In this document: positions 33,637-42,977 of the stretch, one piece after another
Layout: every line of letters starts with the position of its first letter
Position numbering within the stretch: the first letter of the stretch is position 1
Assembly (NCBI GenBank): GCA_045587445.1
Contig: JAZNCH010000062.1
Location: 45,277-109,276 of the forward strand
Length of the DNA: 64,000 nucleotides
Direction: 5' to 3'
From: RGIG1995 sp045587445
GTDB taxonomy: Bacteria > Bacillota > Clostridia > Oscillospirales > CAG-272
Program-made: the position numbers and the translations under genes
Notes under the pieces: generated by a model
The model's input: the letters and a program-made list of their open reading frames with translations, nothing else
What the model was told of the DNA's origin: nothing
Databases searched by the model: none

Positions 33637-33676
33637 GGGGACTCATGCTTTGGTATGAGTCCCCTATTTGTTTTTT
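33637..33676 (+). terminator. Terminator of the ribosomal superoperon
   Basis: GGGGACTCAT pairs with ATGAGTCCCC (33637-33664, loop of 8), followed by TATTTGTTTTTT. Confidence 0.92.
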
Positions 33677-33716
33677 ATATTGTGTAAAATAAGCACGAAA
33701 AGGAGTACTTTTGATT

Positions 33717-35585
33717 ATGTCAGATAATATAAAAAATAAGGGCGGTATATCCGTCGAAACGGAACATATATTTCCAATAATAAAAAAATGGTTATACTCT
33801 GAAAAAGAGATTTTTTTGCGAGAAATTGTAAGTAATGCATCTGATGCAGTTACAAAACTAAAAAGACTTATATCACTCGGAAAAATAAAGGATATTGATG
33901 AGGATTTTAAGATATACGTCAGACTTAATAAAGAAGAAAAAACCTTGACCGTAAGCGACAACGGTATCGGTATGTCGCTTGAGGAGGTCAATAAATATAT
34001 ATGCCAGATTGCTCTTTCCGGAGCACTTGATTTTATAAAAGAATATGAGAACGAGGACAGTGCGCAAAACGGAATAATCGGTCATTTTGGACTTGGATTT
34101 TACTCGGCGTTTATGGTAAGCGATACCGTTGACGTTATTACAAAGAGTTATACCGGTGCTCCCTCTGTAAAGTGGGTATGCAACGAGGCGGGCGAATACG
34201 AGATTTTTGAAGATATTGAAAAGGACGGCAGAGGGACCGACGTTGTAATGCATATAAGCGACAGCGAGGCAGAGTTCTTGGCTGAGGACAAGATTCGTTC
34301 TATCTTGAATAAATACTGCTCGTTTATGCCGGTTGAAATATACTTTGGAGTTGAGGGCGAAGAGAAAAAATGTGAACACAATCACGAGGGTGAAGAATGT
34401 GATTGCGATTGCAACAAGCCTATAAATGACGTTGAGCCTCTTTGGAAAAAGCTTCCCTCCGAATGTACCGAGGAAGAATACAAGGAGTTTTACAACAAGG
34501 TATTTACTGACTTTAAAGAACCTTTGTTCCACATTCACATTAATGCAGATTACCCGTTGAATTTTAAAGGTATTCTTTACTTTCCGAAAATTAACCATGA
34601 ATATGACAGTCTTGAAGGTCAGGTAAAGCTTTACTATAATCAGGTTTTCGTGGCTGACAATATAAAAGAAGTTATACCGGAATTTATGCTTATGCTCAAA
34701 GGCGCACTCGATTGTCCCGAGCTTCCCTTGAACGTTTCAAGAAGCTATTTGCAGAACAGCGCGTACGTAGCGAAGATGTCGGCGCATATCGTTAAAAAAG
34801 TTGCCGATAAGCTTAATTCTATGTTTAACACCGAGCGCGAAAAGTATGAAAAGCTTTGGAATGATATTAAGCTCTTTGTTGAATACGGCTGTATAAGAGA
34901 CCGCAAGTTCTACGAGCGTGTTAAGGGAAGTCTTATGATTGCTCTTACAGATGGCAGATACGTTACAGTTGACGAATATCTTGTAAAAGCTAAAGGAACA
35001 AATGAAAATACAGTTTACTATGCGACCGATAAGACGGTACAGGCACAGTATATTTCGCTTTTTGCCGCAAGAGGTATTGAAATAGCGCTTCTTGACAAGG
35101 TTATTGATACCTCGTTTATGGGATTGCTTGAAACTGAAAAGAAAATAAAATTTGTTCGTGTTGACGCTGATATTGAGGCGTTAAAGGGCGACGGAGAGTC
35201 ATTTGAGAATGATAACTTGGCTAATCTTTTCAAGGCTGTAAGCAAGAATGACAAGCTGACAGTAAAATTTGAGGCTCTTGCCGATACAAAGACCCCTGCA
35301 CTTTTGAATATATCCGAAGAGGCACGCAGAATGGACGATATGATGAAGTTCTATGCGGCGAACGGTGCTATGGAATATATGAATATCCCCGTTGACTCAA
35401 CTTTGGTACTCAATACGCAGAGTCCTCTTATAAAGAAAATGTCGGACGATGCTGACAGCGAAAAAACAAAGATAGTTGCTCATCAGGTATATATGTTGGC
35501 TCTTCTTACGCAGAGACAGCTTAACGCCGACGAGCTTCAAGAGTTCCTCTGCGATAGCTTTAAGCTGCTTGAAGATAACATCTAA
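33717..35585 (+). CDS. htpG: Hsp90-family chaperone HtpG
   Basis: 622 residues. N-terminal ATPase motifs: SNASDAVTKL, SDNGIGMSLEE, and GHFGLGFYSAF. The middle domain shows NVSRSYLQN. Between the two domains, at about residues 219-232, a stretch of 14 residues contains Cys219, His221, His223, Cys228, Cys230 and Cys232, where relatives usually have a plain charged linker. ATG 33717 is chosen; a TTG at 33711 is also possible after AAAGGAG. It starts 41 bases past the L17 terminator. Confidence 0.95.
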   Translation: MSDNIKNKGGISVETEHIFPIIKKWLYSEKEIFLREIVSNASDAVTKLKRLISLGKIKDIDEDFKIYVRLNKEEKTLTVSDNGIGMSLEEVNKYICQIALSGALDFIKEYENEDSAQNGIIGHFGLGFYSAFMVSDTVDVITKSYTGAPSVKWVCNEAGEYEIFEDIEKDGRGTDVVMHISDSEAEFLAEDKIRSILNKYCSFMPVEIYFGVEGEEKKCEHNHEGEECDCDCNKPINDVEPLWKKLPSECTEEEYKEFYNKVFTDFKEPLFHIHINADYPLNFKGILYFPKINHEYDSLEGQVKLYYNQVFVADNIKEVIPEFMLMLKGALDCPELPLNVSRSYLQNSAYVAKMSAHIVKKVADKLNSMFNTEREKYEKLWNDIKLFVEYGCIRDRKFYERVKGSLMIALTDGRYVTVDEYLVKAKGTNENTVYYATDKTVQAQYISLFAARGIEIALLDKVIDTSFMGLLETEKKIKFVRVDADIEALKGDGESFENDNLANLFKAVSKNDKLTVKFEALADTKTPALLNISEEARRMDDMMKFYAANGAMEYMNIPVDSTLVLNTQSPLIKKMSDDADSEKTKIVAHQVYMLALLTQRQLNADELQEFLCDSFKLLEDNI

Positions 35586-35608
35586 AATAATTACAAAGGA
35601 AATACGTT

Positions 35609-36535
35609 ATGTCATCTTTTGAAGAGAAAAATCAAATAATTGACGAAAATTTGAAAGATAACGACGGTTTGATAAGCACAACACTTGAAAAAAGGGTAGC
35701 ACACATAGCAGATAAAGTTGAAATGGTTATCGGGCTTTCGAAAGAAGAGTTGAGAAATCTGTATAAAACAGAATTTGCGTTCAAAGACAGTCGCATACCT
35801 TGTCTAACCGAAAATAAGAAGTATTTGTCGGCGGTACACGAGTGCTTAAACCGATTTGATAAGCTGAAATGTATTGACGAACTTTACCACCAGAGAGAGA
35901 AAGACGTTGAGGAAGCCGAGAATGATACAGTTTTTAACTCTGATACGGTATCATATCTGAAAAATTCACTTGCGGATATAGCCTTCAACAACTTTTCAAA
36001 GCTATTGAAAGACCCGAGGGTCGCATACGGAGAGACATTTTCCGATGTGTGCGAGGACGTGTATTACAGCAGAACCCCATATTGTATACTGCCTATTGAA
36101 AACTCTGACGACGGCAGAATGACAAGCTTTTGTAATATGATTCGCAAGTACGGACTTAAGATTGTTCTTACTTGCAACGTCGAAAGTGCAAACGGTAAGA
36201 CTACCGGATTTGCACTTTTGAAGCGTGATATTGAAAAAATTGAGTGTAAAAGCAGTATATCCGATGGCGAATATGTTGAAATAGGTTGTAACTTTGGTGA
36301 AATAATACGCTTACAAGAAGTTTTGCAGGCTGCATCTTATTTCGGTTTTAATTTGCATAATGTTGACTCGTTTCCCATATACTATTCGGAAAAGGAATAT
36401 TACTTCGACATTATATTTAAAGGAAGCGGGGACTTAAAGAAGTTATTATTCTGGCTCGAGCTCGAAATTCCAAGGTTTGAAATAATTGGAATTTACACAC
36501 AAATCAAGACAATAAGAAGTAAACGTGGAGGATAA
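35609..36535 (+). CDS. Prephenate-dehydratase-like/ACT-like protein, catalytic motif lost
   Basis: 308 residues, no confident family name. Residues about 1-135 are unrecognised and rich in charged helices. From about 137 it resembles prephenate dehydratase: RVAYGETFSDVCEDV, then YCILPIENSDDGRMTSF (family form GVxPIENSxxGxV). The catalytic Thr-Arg-Phe motif is replaced by Thr199-Gly200-Phe201 (GKTTGFALL), so the dehydratase reaction is unlikely. The C-terminal ~85 residues look like an ACT domain. It may bind an aromatic amino acid or act as a regulator. Three bases separate it from the mutase gene. Confidence 0.6.
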   Translation: MSSFEEKNQIIDENLKDNDGLISTTLEKRVAHIADKVEMVIGLSKEELRNLYKTEFAFKDSRIPCLTENKKYLSAVHECLNRFDKLKCIDELYHQREKDVEEAENDTVFNSDTVSYLKNSLADIAFNNFSKLLKDPRVAYGETFSDVCEDVYYSRTPYCILPIENSDDGRMTSFCNMIRKYGLKIVLTCNVESANGKTTGFALLKRDIEKIECKSSISDGEYVEIGCNFGEIIRLQEVLQAASYFGFNLHNVDSFPIYYSEKEYYFDIIFKGSGDLKKLLFWLELEIPRFEIIGIYTQIKTIRSKRGG

Positions 36536-36537
36536 AT

Positions 36538-38259
36538 ATGGCTGATTATTTGAGCGAATACAAAAGATGGAAAGAAAATAAGTTTCTTGAAAGCGACGTT
36601 AAAGAGGCATTGAAAAAAATGGAAGGTAATGACGATGAAATAAAAATGTGGTTTTCATCTGATATATCTTTTGGTACGGCAGGTCTTCGCGGTGTTATGA
36701 CTGCGGGAACTAATGCAATGAACGTTTATACCGTAAGCAGAGCGACGCAAGGAATCGCTAACCTTATAAACAGCATTGGAAAGAACGAAAGAGGCGTTGC
36801 TATTGCATATGACTGCAGAAATAATTCCGAGAGATTTGCAAAAGTAGCGGCAGAGGTTTTGGCGGCAAACGGCGTAAAAGCATATATTTTTGAGTCGCTT
36901 CGCCCCACCCCCGTGCTTTCGTTTGCATTGAGAGAATTAAAATGTATTGCGGGTATAAATATAACCGCATCTCACAACCCCGCAAAGTATAACGGATATA
37001 AGGCATATTGGGAAGACGGCGCACAGCTTGCTTCTGAAGAGGCTAATACCGTTGCTGACTATATGAAGCGTACTGATATTTTTGACGACGTAAAGAGAAT
37101 TGATTTTGATTCAGCAGTTGCCGAGGGTAACATAGTTGTTATCGGCAGAGAGATTGATGAAAAATATCTTGAAAACGTAAAAAAACAGGCTATCTACCCA
37201 GAACTTTTTGACAAAGTTGCAGACGATTTGAAAATTGTATATACCCCATTACACGGAACGGGACGTATGCTTGTTCCTGAGATTTTAAAAACCTGCGGAC
37301 TTCGTCATCTCTATACGGTTGACAGTCAGATGGAACCTAACGGCAATTTTCCCGGTACTCCAAACCCTAACCCCGAGTTTCCCGAGGTGTTTGAAGAGGG
37401 CATAAAACTTGCCGAGGAGGTTAAGAGTGACCTTATAATTGCTACGGACCCCGATGCTGACAGAGTGGGTATTATGGCACGTACCAAGCAGGGAGAGTTT
37501 AAGACTCTTTCAGGGAATCAAGTAGGCTCTTTGCTTCTTGATTACATTATTACAGCATACAAAGAAAAAGGAATTGAACTCAAACACCCCTATGCCGTAA
37601 AGACAATCGTATCTACAGAGCTTGTTACAAAGATTTGTAAAGAAAACGGTGTAAATCTTCACAATGTTCTTACCGGATTTAAGTTTATCGGCGAAGTTAT
37701 AAAGAACTATGAGAATGCTGGCTATGGCGATTTTTTGCTGGGTTTTGAAGAAAGCTACGGTTATCTTAAAGGAACTTATGCAAGAGATAAGGACGCCGTT
37801 GTTGCGACAATGCTTATATGCGAAATGGCGGCGTATTATATGCAGAAGGGTATGACACTCTATGATGCGTTAATAGCTCTCTATGAAAAGTACGGCTACT
37901 ATTTTGAAGGTGTACAGAACATATATATGGAAGGACTTGACGGTAAAGCTAAAATGGACGCCTTTATGGAAACCCTTAGAAAGAATCCTCTTGAAAGTTT
38001 GGGCGGACTTAAGGTTGTATCTGTTCGCGACTATAAAGCGGGTACGATAACCGACGTTGAATCGGGCAAGACAGAGCCTACGGGACTCCCTTCGTCTAAC
38101 GTGCTTTACTATGAGAATTCAAACGGCGATGTTGTTGTAGTAAGACCGTCGGGAACGGAACCGAAGCTCAAACTCTATTATCTTGTAAACGGTGAAACTG
38201 CCGAAAAAGCAAACGCCGCAATAGATGCTTGTAAAGCCACTATGAAGCAATATTTGTGA
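36538..38259 (+). CDS. Phosphohexomutase (phosphoglucomutase/phosphomannomutase family)
   Basis: 573 residues, the length of Firmicutes alpha-phosphoglucomutases (PgcA type). Motifs in order: TASHNPAKYNGYK with the phosphorylated Ser145, DPDADRVGI for Mg2+, GFEESYGYLKGTYARDKD for sugar binding, and RPSGTEPKLKLY for phosphate binding. Converts glucose-1-phosphate and glucose-6-phosphate, feeding cell-wall and glycogen precursors. Directly follows the PDT/ACT-like gene and ends in a strong terminator. Confidence 0.92.
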   Translation: MADYLSEYKRWKENKFLESDVKEALKKMEGNDDEIKMWFSSDISFGTAGLRGVMTAGTNAMNVYTVSRATQGIANLINSIGKNERGVAIAYDCRNNSERFAKVAAEVLAANGVKAYIFESLRPTPVLSFALRELKCIAGINITASHNPAKYNGYKAYWEDGAQLASEEANTVADYMKRTDIFDDVKRIDFDSAVAEGNIVVIGREIDEKYLENVKKQAIYPELFDKVADDLKIVYTPLHGTGRMLVPEILKTCGLRHLYTVDSQMEPNGNFPGTPNPNPEFPEVFEEGIKLAEEVKSDLIIATDPDADRVGIMARTKQGEFKTLSGNQVGSLLLDYIITAYKEKGIELKHPYAVKTIVSTELVTKICKENGVNLHNVLTGFKFIGEVIKNYENAGYGDFLLGFEESYGYLKGTYARDKDAVVATMLICEMAAYYMQKGMTLYDALIALYEKYGYYFEGVQNIYMEGLDGKAKMDAFMETLRKNPLESLGGLKVVSVRDYKAGTITDVESGKTEPTGLPSSNVLYYENSNGDVVVVRPSGTEPKLKLYYLVNGETAEKANAAIDACKATMKQYL

Positions 38260-38265
38260 TAAATA

Positions 38266-38306
38266 AAAAATCCTTTTCCGTTTTAAAATTACGGAAAAGG
38301 ATTTTT
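38266..38306 (+). terminator. Terminator after the phosphohexomutase gene
   Basis: AAAAATCCTTTTCCG pairs with CGGAAAAGGATTTTT, 11-base loop, T-run built into the stem end. Confidence 0.92.
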
Positions 38307-38343
38307 GTTTTATGCGGTGAGGACTTTGCTCTGAAACTAACAA

Positions 38344-38597
38344 GGGAGCGTTTTTGAAAAAACGCCCCTTAACCCCCAAAAACTTAAAAAAGCGGAGGGG
38401 AATCCCCTCCACTGTAAATTTAATATAAATTGTTCGTACAGACCAAGTGGGGCAAGTTCTTTGCCTACTTTCTTCCTTAAAAGAAGCCCTCTCAGTCGAC
38501 TCCGTCGACAGCTCCCCCGGAGTGGGAGCCTTTTAGCTTGTACAAACACGATATTCGAGGTTTCTTTGCCTACTTTCTTTCCTTAAAAGAAAGTAGG
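38344..38597. repeat. Repeat block between phosphohexomutase and U32 genes
   Basis: Contains a GGGaGCGTTTTT/AAAAACGCCCC hairpin (38344-38368) with tail TTAACCCCCAAAAACTT; GGAGGGG/CCCCTCC (38394-38410); one degraded (38457-38486) and one good copy (38559-38597) of the AAGAAAGTA repeat also found inverted at 2921-2958; and between them a CCCCGGAGTGGGAG-type palindrome. No gene is supportable in 38307-38606. The last copy may also terminate the U32 operon on the minus strand. Confidence 0.75.
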
Positions 38598-38606
38598 GGG
38601 ATTTTC

Positions 38607-39839
38607 TCACTCAAAGGAACTGCGGAGAATGTCACCGACTTTTACTTCAAAGGGAGTTTTTACGTAGACGTACATACCGGGGTGAGGAGCAGATTCAAGG
38701 GGCATTTTCTTTTCATCAAGTATTTGGGTTATTTCAAAACCTCTTCCTACCGTACCGGGTGAAAGCAACTCTGCTTTGTCGCCCACTTTAAATTTATTTC
38801 TCTGTCTGAAATATGCAAGACTTGTTTCTGCATCGTAAGCCTCAGCTATAGCGTAATAGGACTGTTCACATACGTTCTTATTACCCGTGCTGATGTTCGC
38901 TTCCTCGTTAACCTTATCGTAGAAAAAGCCTGTCGAATAATCTCTGTGGCTTACCGATTCAAGCTCGCGTTTCCAAAGCGAATTATAAATATAGTTGTCT
39001 TTATCTTTATTATAGCTGTCCATTGCCATTCTATAGGCGTTTGTAACGCAAGCCGTATAATACGCACTTCTCATTCTGCCCTCAATCTTAAAGCAGTTTA
39101 TACCGCATTCCATAAGGTCAGGAATATGCACAATCATACACATATCCTTTGAAGCCATAATGAACGTTCCCTCGTTCGTCTCGATAACGGGCATTCTCTC
39201 GTTGGGGCGTTTTTCTTCTTCGATTTCATACATCTTATAATTCCAACGGCAAGGCTGTGAGCAAGCCCCCCTGTTTGCATCTCTTGCGTTAAGGTTGCCC
39301 GAAATAAGACATCTGCCGCTATACGATATACACATAGAACCGTGAATAAAACATTCAAGCTCAAGCTCGGGGGATACTTTGCTTCTTATAGCTCTTATTT
39401 CGTCGAAGTTAAGTTCTCTTGCAAGAACTATACGCTTAGCTCCCATTCTGTGCCATGCGTTACAAGATGCATGGCTAACCGAATTCGCCTGAGTGGAAAT
39501 ATGTATTTCCATATCGGGTAATATTCTTTTTACCGTTTCAAATACGCCAATATCCGAAATAATAAGTGCGTCGATATTTGCATCTTTTATCTCGTTCAGG
39601 TATTTTTCCAACATCTCGTATTCATACCAGTGCGGCATAGTGTTTACGGTAAGATATACCTTTTTGCCTAAAGCATGTGCATATTTTACGGCTTCATATA
39701 TTTGTTCTACGCTGAAATTCGTTGCCGCAGCTCTCATACCGAAGACGTTACCTGCCATATACACGGCATCGGCACCGTAAAGTAGGGCGCTTTTTAGTTT
39801 TTCCATATCTCCCGCAGGAGACAAAAGTTCAATACTCAT
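38607..39839 (-). CDS. Peptidase U32-family protein (TrhP-like tRNA hydroxylation)
   Basis: 410 residues. The U32 signature is clear: ELLSPAGDMEKLKSALLYGA at the start, ELECFIHGSMCISYSGRCLI, then NRGACSQPCRW, whose cysteines may hold an iron-sulfur cluster. Members once called collagenases (TrhP/YrrO type) take part in prephenate-dependent 5-hydroxyuridine formation at tRNA position 34. No paired YrrN-like gene is adjacent. Last gene of the eight-gene minus-strand operon. Confidence 0.88.
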   Translation of the reverse strand: MSIELLSPAGDMEKLKSALLYGADAVYMAGNVFGMRAAATNFSVEQIYEAVKYAHALGKKVYLTVNTMPHWYEYEMLEKYLNEIKDANIDALIISDIGVFETVKRILPDMEIHISTQANSVSHASCNAWHRMGAKRIVLARELNFDEIRAIRSKVSPELELECFIHGSMCISYSGRCLISGNLNARDANRGACSQPCRWNYKMYEIEEEKRPNERMPVIETNEGTFIMASKDMCMIVHIPDLMECGINCFKIEGRMRSAYYTACVTNAYRMAMDSYNKDKDNYIYNSLWKRELESVSHRDYSTGFFYDKVNEEANISTGNKNVCEQSYYAIAEAYDAETSLAYFRQRNKFKVGDKAELLSPGTVGRGFEITQILDEKKMPLESAPHPGMYVYVKTPFEVKVGDILRSSFE

Positions 39840-39852
39840 TCTTTCACCTTAA

Positions 39853-39880
39853 ATTTTATCCCCGCGAAAACACACGCGGG
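39853..39880. other. Hairpin between mltG and the U32 gene
   Basis: ATCCCCGCG and CGCGGGGAT form a 9-bp stem in the 55-base gap. It lacks a T-run on the minus strand, so it may protect or process the message rather than end it. Confidence 0.5.
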
Positions 39881-39894
39881 GATAAATATCATTT

Positions 39895-41430
39895 TTAATT
39901 ACCTGCAGCCGCTGCCGCGTTCTTTTCTACCTTTGCGATATTAGCGTTATGCTCTGGCAAAGTCTTTGCATATAGCATATATCCGTCAATATCAGAAACA
40001 AAGAAATAGTATTTTTCTTGTGTCTGTTCGGGATACAAAGCGGCTCTGATTGCTTTCAAAGTGGGATTGCTTATAGGACCGGGGGGGAGACCTCCGTGCT
40101 TATATGAGTTATAGGGGCTGTCGATAAGCGTATCGTCGTGGGAAAGGTCTTCCTTACGCTCGGGTAACGCGTACTGTATGGTAGCGTCGCAGTCGAGTCT
40201 GTACATATAATATGCGCTATTGAGACGGTTGTGGATTACAGAAGATACGATAGTATAGTCTTTCTGGTGCTTAGCTTCCATTTGGATAATAGAAGCGAGG
40301 TTTACAACGTCGTCAATACTCATACCCGCCTTTTCACATTCCTGCTTATATTTAATATCAAATTTAGCGTAGAAGTTTGCGAGCATCTTGTCGATTATCT
40401 TTTCTTCGGGCCATTCTTTATAGAAATAATAGGTGTCGGGGTAGAGATAACCTTCAAGTCTGTATTTTCTGTCTGGGTTAACAACCTTAAGCTCTTTAAG
40501 GAACCAGTAGTCGTATACACCGTTTTGGATAGCGTCGATAAAGCCTTCTCTCGTTCCCATACCCTTTTCTTCAACGAACAGCTTAATCATATCGTCTATC
40601 GTATATCCCTCGGGAATAGTAACCGATATTTCGGTCATTGTAGTAGCTTTTCTTTCAACAAACGTGTAGTATAGCTGGTCAAAGTTCTGTTGGGGAGATA
40701 CGGTATATACACCCGCCTTATAATTAGCGTCGTCTCTGCCTCTTATTATTGTATAGAGTACGAATATCTTGGGGAATTTAATAATCTGCTTTTCGTGAAG
40801 CTCATCGGCTATCTGGTCAAGGGTGGCGTATTCGGGAATAACCACCTCAACCTGCGCATCTGCCTTTACAAAAGCGAATACGTCGTTTGCAACGGTTATA
40901 ATAAAATAAGCTGAAAGAGCCGATATAAGCAAAACAACGGCAATGTAAATAAGTGCTTTTGAAAGAACTGCAAGAGGATTTGCCCCCCTTGTTTTTTCTT
41001 TATAGGGCTTTATAGGCTTTTGTCTGATAGCCTTGTTTAAGTTGCTTTTCTTTCCTGTAGGCTTTCTTAAAGACGCGTCAAAAACAACTTTATCGGGTTT
41101 AATATCGGTAACGTTCGGCTGCGGGGACCTCGGTATCTGTTGAGGCTGTCTCGGAGCAGATTTGGGAGTGCTTTGAACCGATGCGCTTGGAGGAATAGGT
41201 CTGTTTTGTGCGCTTGGCTGACCTATAGGCTTTTGCTGAGTCTGGGGCTGTCTCGGTGTTGTGTTAGGCTTAGGTGTAGTCGGTTTTGTCGGTGTTTGCG
41301 GTTTATCGGCTTCTGCTCTTGCCTTGCGGTGAGCATCGAAATCGAATATCTCCATATCGTTATAAACCTTAACGTTATCCGAATTCGCGCTATTGTTTTC
41401 GTTTGTTTTTTTGATATCGTTTTCGTTCAT
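39895..41430 (-). CDS. mltG: Endolytic murein transglycosylase with long Pro/Gln-rich cytoplasmic tail
   Basis: 511 residues. MltG cuts nascent glycan strands at the membrane. Residues 1-155 are cytoplasmic by inference; 42-107 are rich in Pro, Gln and Thr, and 121-148 are strongly basic. One membrane helix spans about 156-180, followed by the YceG domain: VVIPEYATLDQIADEL, the catalytic-Glu region LASIIQMEAKHQKD, and HGGLPPGPISNP. Many Firmicutes MltG have a far shorter N-terminus. Overlaps nothing; the CPBP gene ends 41 bases upstream. Confidence 0.92.
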   Translation of the reverse strand: MNENDIKKTNENNSANSDNVKVYNDMEIFDFDAHRKARAEADKPQTPTKPTTPKPNTTPRQPQTQQKPIGQPSAQNRPIPPSASVQSTPKSAPRQPQQIPRSPQPNVTDIKPDKVVFDASLRKPTGKKSNLNKAIRQKPIKPYKEKTRGANPLAVLSKALIYIAVVLLISALSAYFIITVANDVFAFVKADAQVEVVIPEYATLDQIADELHEKQIIKFPKIFVLYTIIRGRDDANYKAGVYTVSPQQNFDQLYYTFVERKATTMTEISVTIPEGYTIDDMIKLFVEEKGMGTREGFIDAIQNGVYDYWFLKELKVVNPDRKYRLEGYLYPDTYYFYKEWPEEKIIDKMLANFYAKFDIKYKQECEKAGMSIDDVVNLASIIQMEAKHQKDYTIVSSVIHNRLNSAYYMYRLDCDATIQYALPERKEDLSHDDTLIDSPYNSYKHGGLPPGPISNPTLKAIRAALYPEQTQEKYYFFVSDIDGYMLYAKTLPEHNANIAKVEKNAAAAAGN

Positions 41431-41471
41431 AATTTTTTCCCTTTATAATTATCGTTTTATCGAATTTATAT

Positions 41472-42386
41472 CTAATTTAAAAACAGAGTCGTTATAAGAA
41501 AGAGCAGAACGCACGCAAGAAAGCTGGGTGAAATGAGTGCTTCAAGTATAAGCTTCGCACCACCCTCTTTTTTTGTTGCTTCTTCGGGGGATTTTTCTCC
41601 CTTTATTCCTGCATAATAGAGTATTGTCTCCGCTCCGTTAAATGATAACACAAGAAATACTATAAAAAGTGTCATAATAACGAACAAAAAGAAAATTAAA
41701 CTGTTCGGAGACTTAATAACGTCCCATAAAATCGATTCAAAGAAAATAGCGTAAATATTATTTACAAAATGGAGCAAAATCGCCGCCCAAAGCGATTGCG
41801 TTATATAAACGGCGTAGGAAGCGACAACTCCGCAGAAAAAATACACAAAAAACTGATTAAGGTTAAAGTGAAGCATCGAGAACATAATTCCCGACATTAT
41901 AATTGCCGTTGTTACTCCGTAGTTTGAATATTCCGACTGAATAATACCGCGAAAGATAAATTCTTCTGTAACAGCGGGAACTGCGGCAAACGCAATAACC
42001 GTATATATAATATTTGTTATTTGTGAGCCGCCGGATGGAGTAAACGTATTGTAAAGCGAATACTGCGCTTCATTTCCGAATATGTGGAATATTGCGGTAT
42101 TGATAAGAGTGCTTCCGAAAACAAGAACTCCGAAGCACGTAAATACAAACCATATCTTTCCTGCGGACATGGGTTTCAACTTTAACTTTTCTCCCTTTGT
42201 TCCCTTTAGCGTGCAGTAAAAAATACTTGGGAGAACAAATATCAGAAGCTGAAGGATTATCAGAGTAAGGTATATGTTATCTTTAAAGCGAAGTGAATTC
42301 AAGTCAAGATATCTTGAAGAAAGAAGTAGCACGTATATAACCAATACAAGCAGAGGCGCTGTAAAAGTATTTTTAATTTTTTGCAA
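41472..42386 (-). CDS. CPBP-family intramembrane glutamic endopeptidase
   Basis: 304 residues with about eight membrane helices. Motif 1 is TEEFIFRGIIQSEY (EExxxR), motif 2 is FSMLHFNLNQFF, and the last conserved HFVNNIYAIFF follows. The family includes Rce1-like proteases and bacteriocin-immunity proteins. It overlaps the upstream formyl-THF cyclo-ligase gene by 14 bases, so it is translated in step with it. The substrate is unknown. Confidence 0.88.
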   Translation of the reverse strand: MQKIKNTFTAPLLVLVIYVLLLSSRYLDLNSLRFKDNIYLTLIILQLLIFVLPSIFYCTLKGTKGEKLKLKPMSAGKIWFVFTCFGVLVFGSTLINTAIFHIFGNEAQYSLYNTFTPSGGSQITNIIYTVIAFAAVPAVTEEFIFRGIIQSEYSNYGVTTAIIMSGIMFSMLHFNLNQFFVYFFCGVVASYAVYITQSLWAAILLHFVNNIYAIFFESILWDVIKSPNSLIFFLFVIMTLFIVFLVLSFNGAETILYYAGIKGEKSPEEATKKEGGAKLILEALISPSFLACVLLFLITTLFLN

Positions 42387-42963
42387 AGGATATCACTCCC
42401 TTTTCTGTAATTACAAAGTCGGATTTTAAGTCGAATTTTCCGTGTGGAAGGTTGTCTAAAATATATTCGCTGTAGATAAGCCCGGCTTTTGCCCCTTTAA
42501 ATTCGGAGAGAAAGCGGTCGTAATAGCCTTTTCCGTATCCGAGTCTGTAACCTTTTTTGTCGTAGACGATAGCGGGGAGAACACATATAACGTGTTCCGT
42601 ATCAGAGGGGGAAAATGTCGGCAAGTCGATTCTCGGTTCTTTTATGCCGTACATTCCTGACGAAAGTTCATTGAGCGAGGATATATAGTGGTAGACCATT
42701 TTATTATCCTCGATACATCTCGGATATGCAACCTTTTTGCCCTTTGAGAGCGCATCTTTTGCGATTTCAAGTGTGTCTATCTCGTATTTCAATGGTGAAT
42801 ATAACAGAATAGTATCTGCAAATCTGTACGAGCTGAGTGAAAGAAACCTTTTACAGATAGCAGAATCCATTGTTTTTCTTTCTTCCGGTGAAATAGTTTT
42901 TCTTTTTTCTTTGTAGATATTTCTTATTTCGGTTTTCAGATCTTTTATATTTACTCTGTTCAT
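42373..42963 (-). CDS. 5-formyltetrahydrofolate cyclo-ligase
   Basis: 196 residues. Converts 5-formyl-THF to 5,10-methenyl-THF with ATP. Visible signatures: basic start KTEIRNIYKEKRKTISPEER, LYSPLKYEIDT, and GYRLGYGKGYYDRFL, the nucleotide and substrate loop. Cytoplasmic folate salvage enzyme inside the uppP-ftsK operon. Confidence 0.93.
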   Translation of the reverse strand: MNRVNIKDLKTEIRNIYKEKRKTISPEERKTMDSAICKRFLSLSSYRFADTILLYSPLKYEIDTLEIAKDALSKGKKVAYPRCIEDNKMVYHYISSLNELSSGMYGIKEPRIDLPTFSPSDTEHVICVLPAIVYDKKGYRLGYGKGYYDRFLSEFKGAKAGLIYSEYILDNLPHGKFDLKSDFVITEKGVISFAKN

Positions 42964-42977
42964 TTTTTTAAAAATAA

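Noticed and set aside
38538..38762. 74-residue frame over the U32 gene end
   Set aside because: Starts in a repeat and overlaps the U32 coding end on the other strand.
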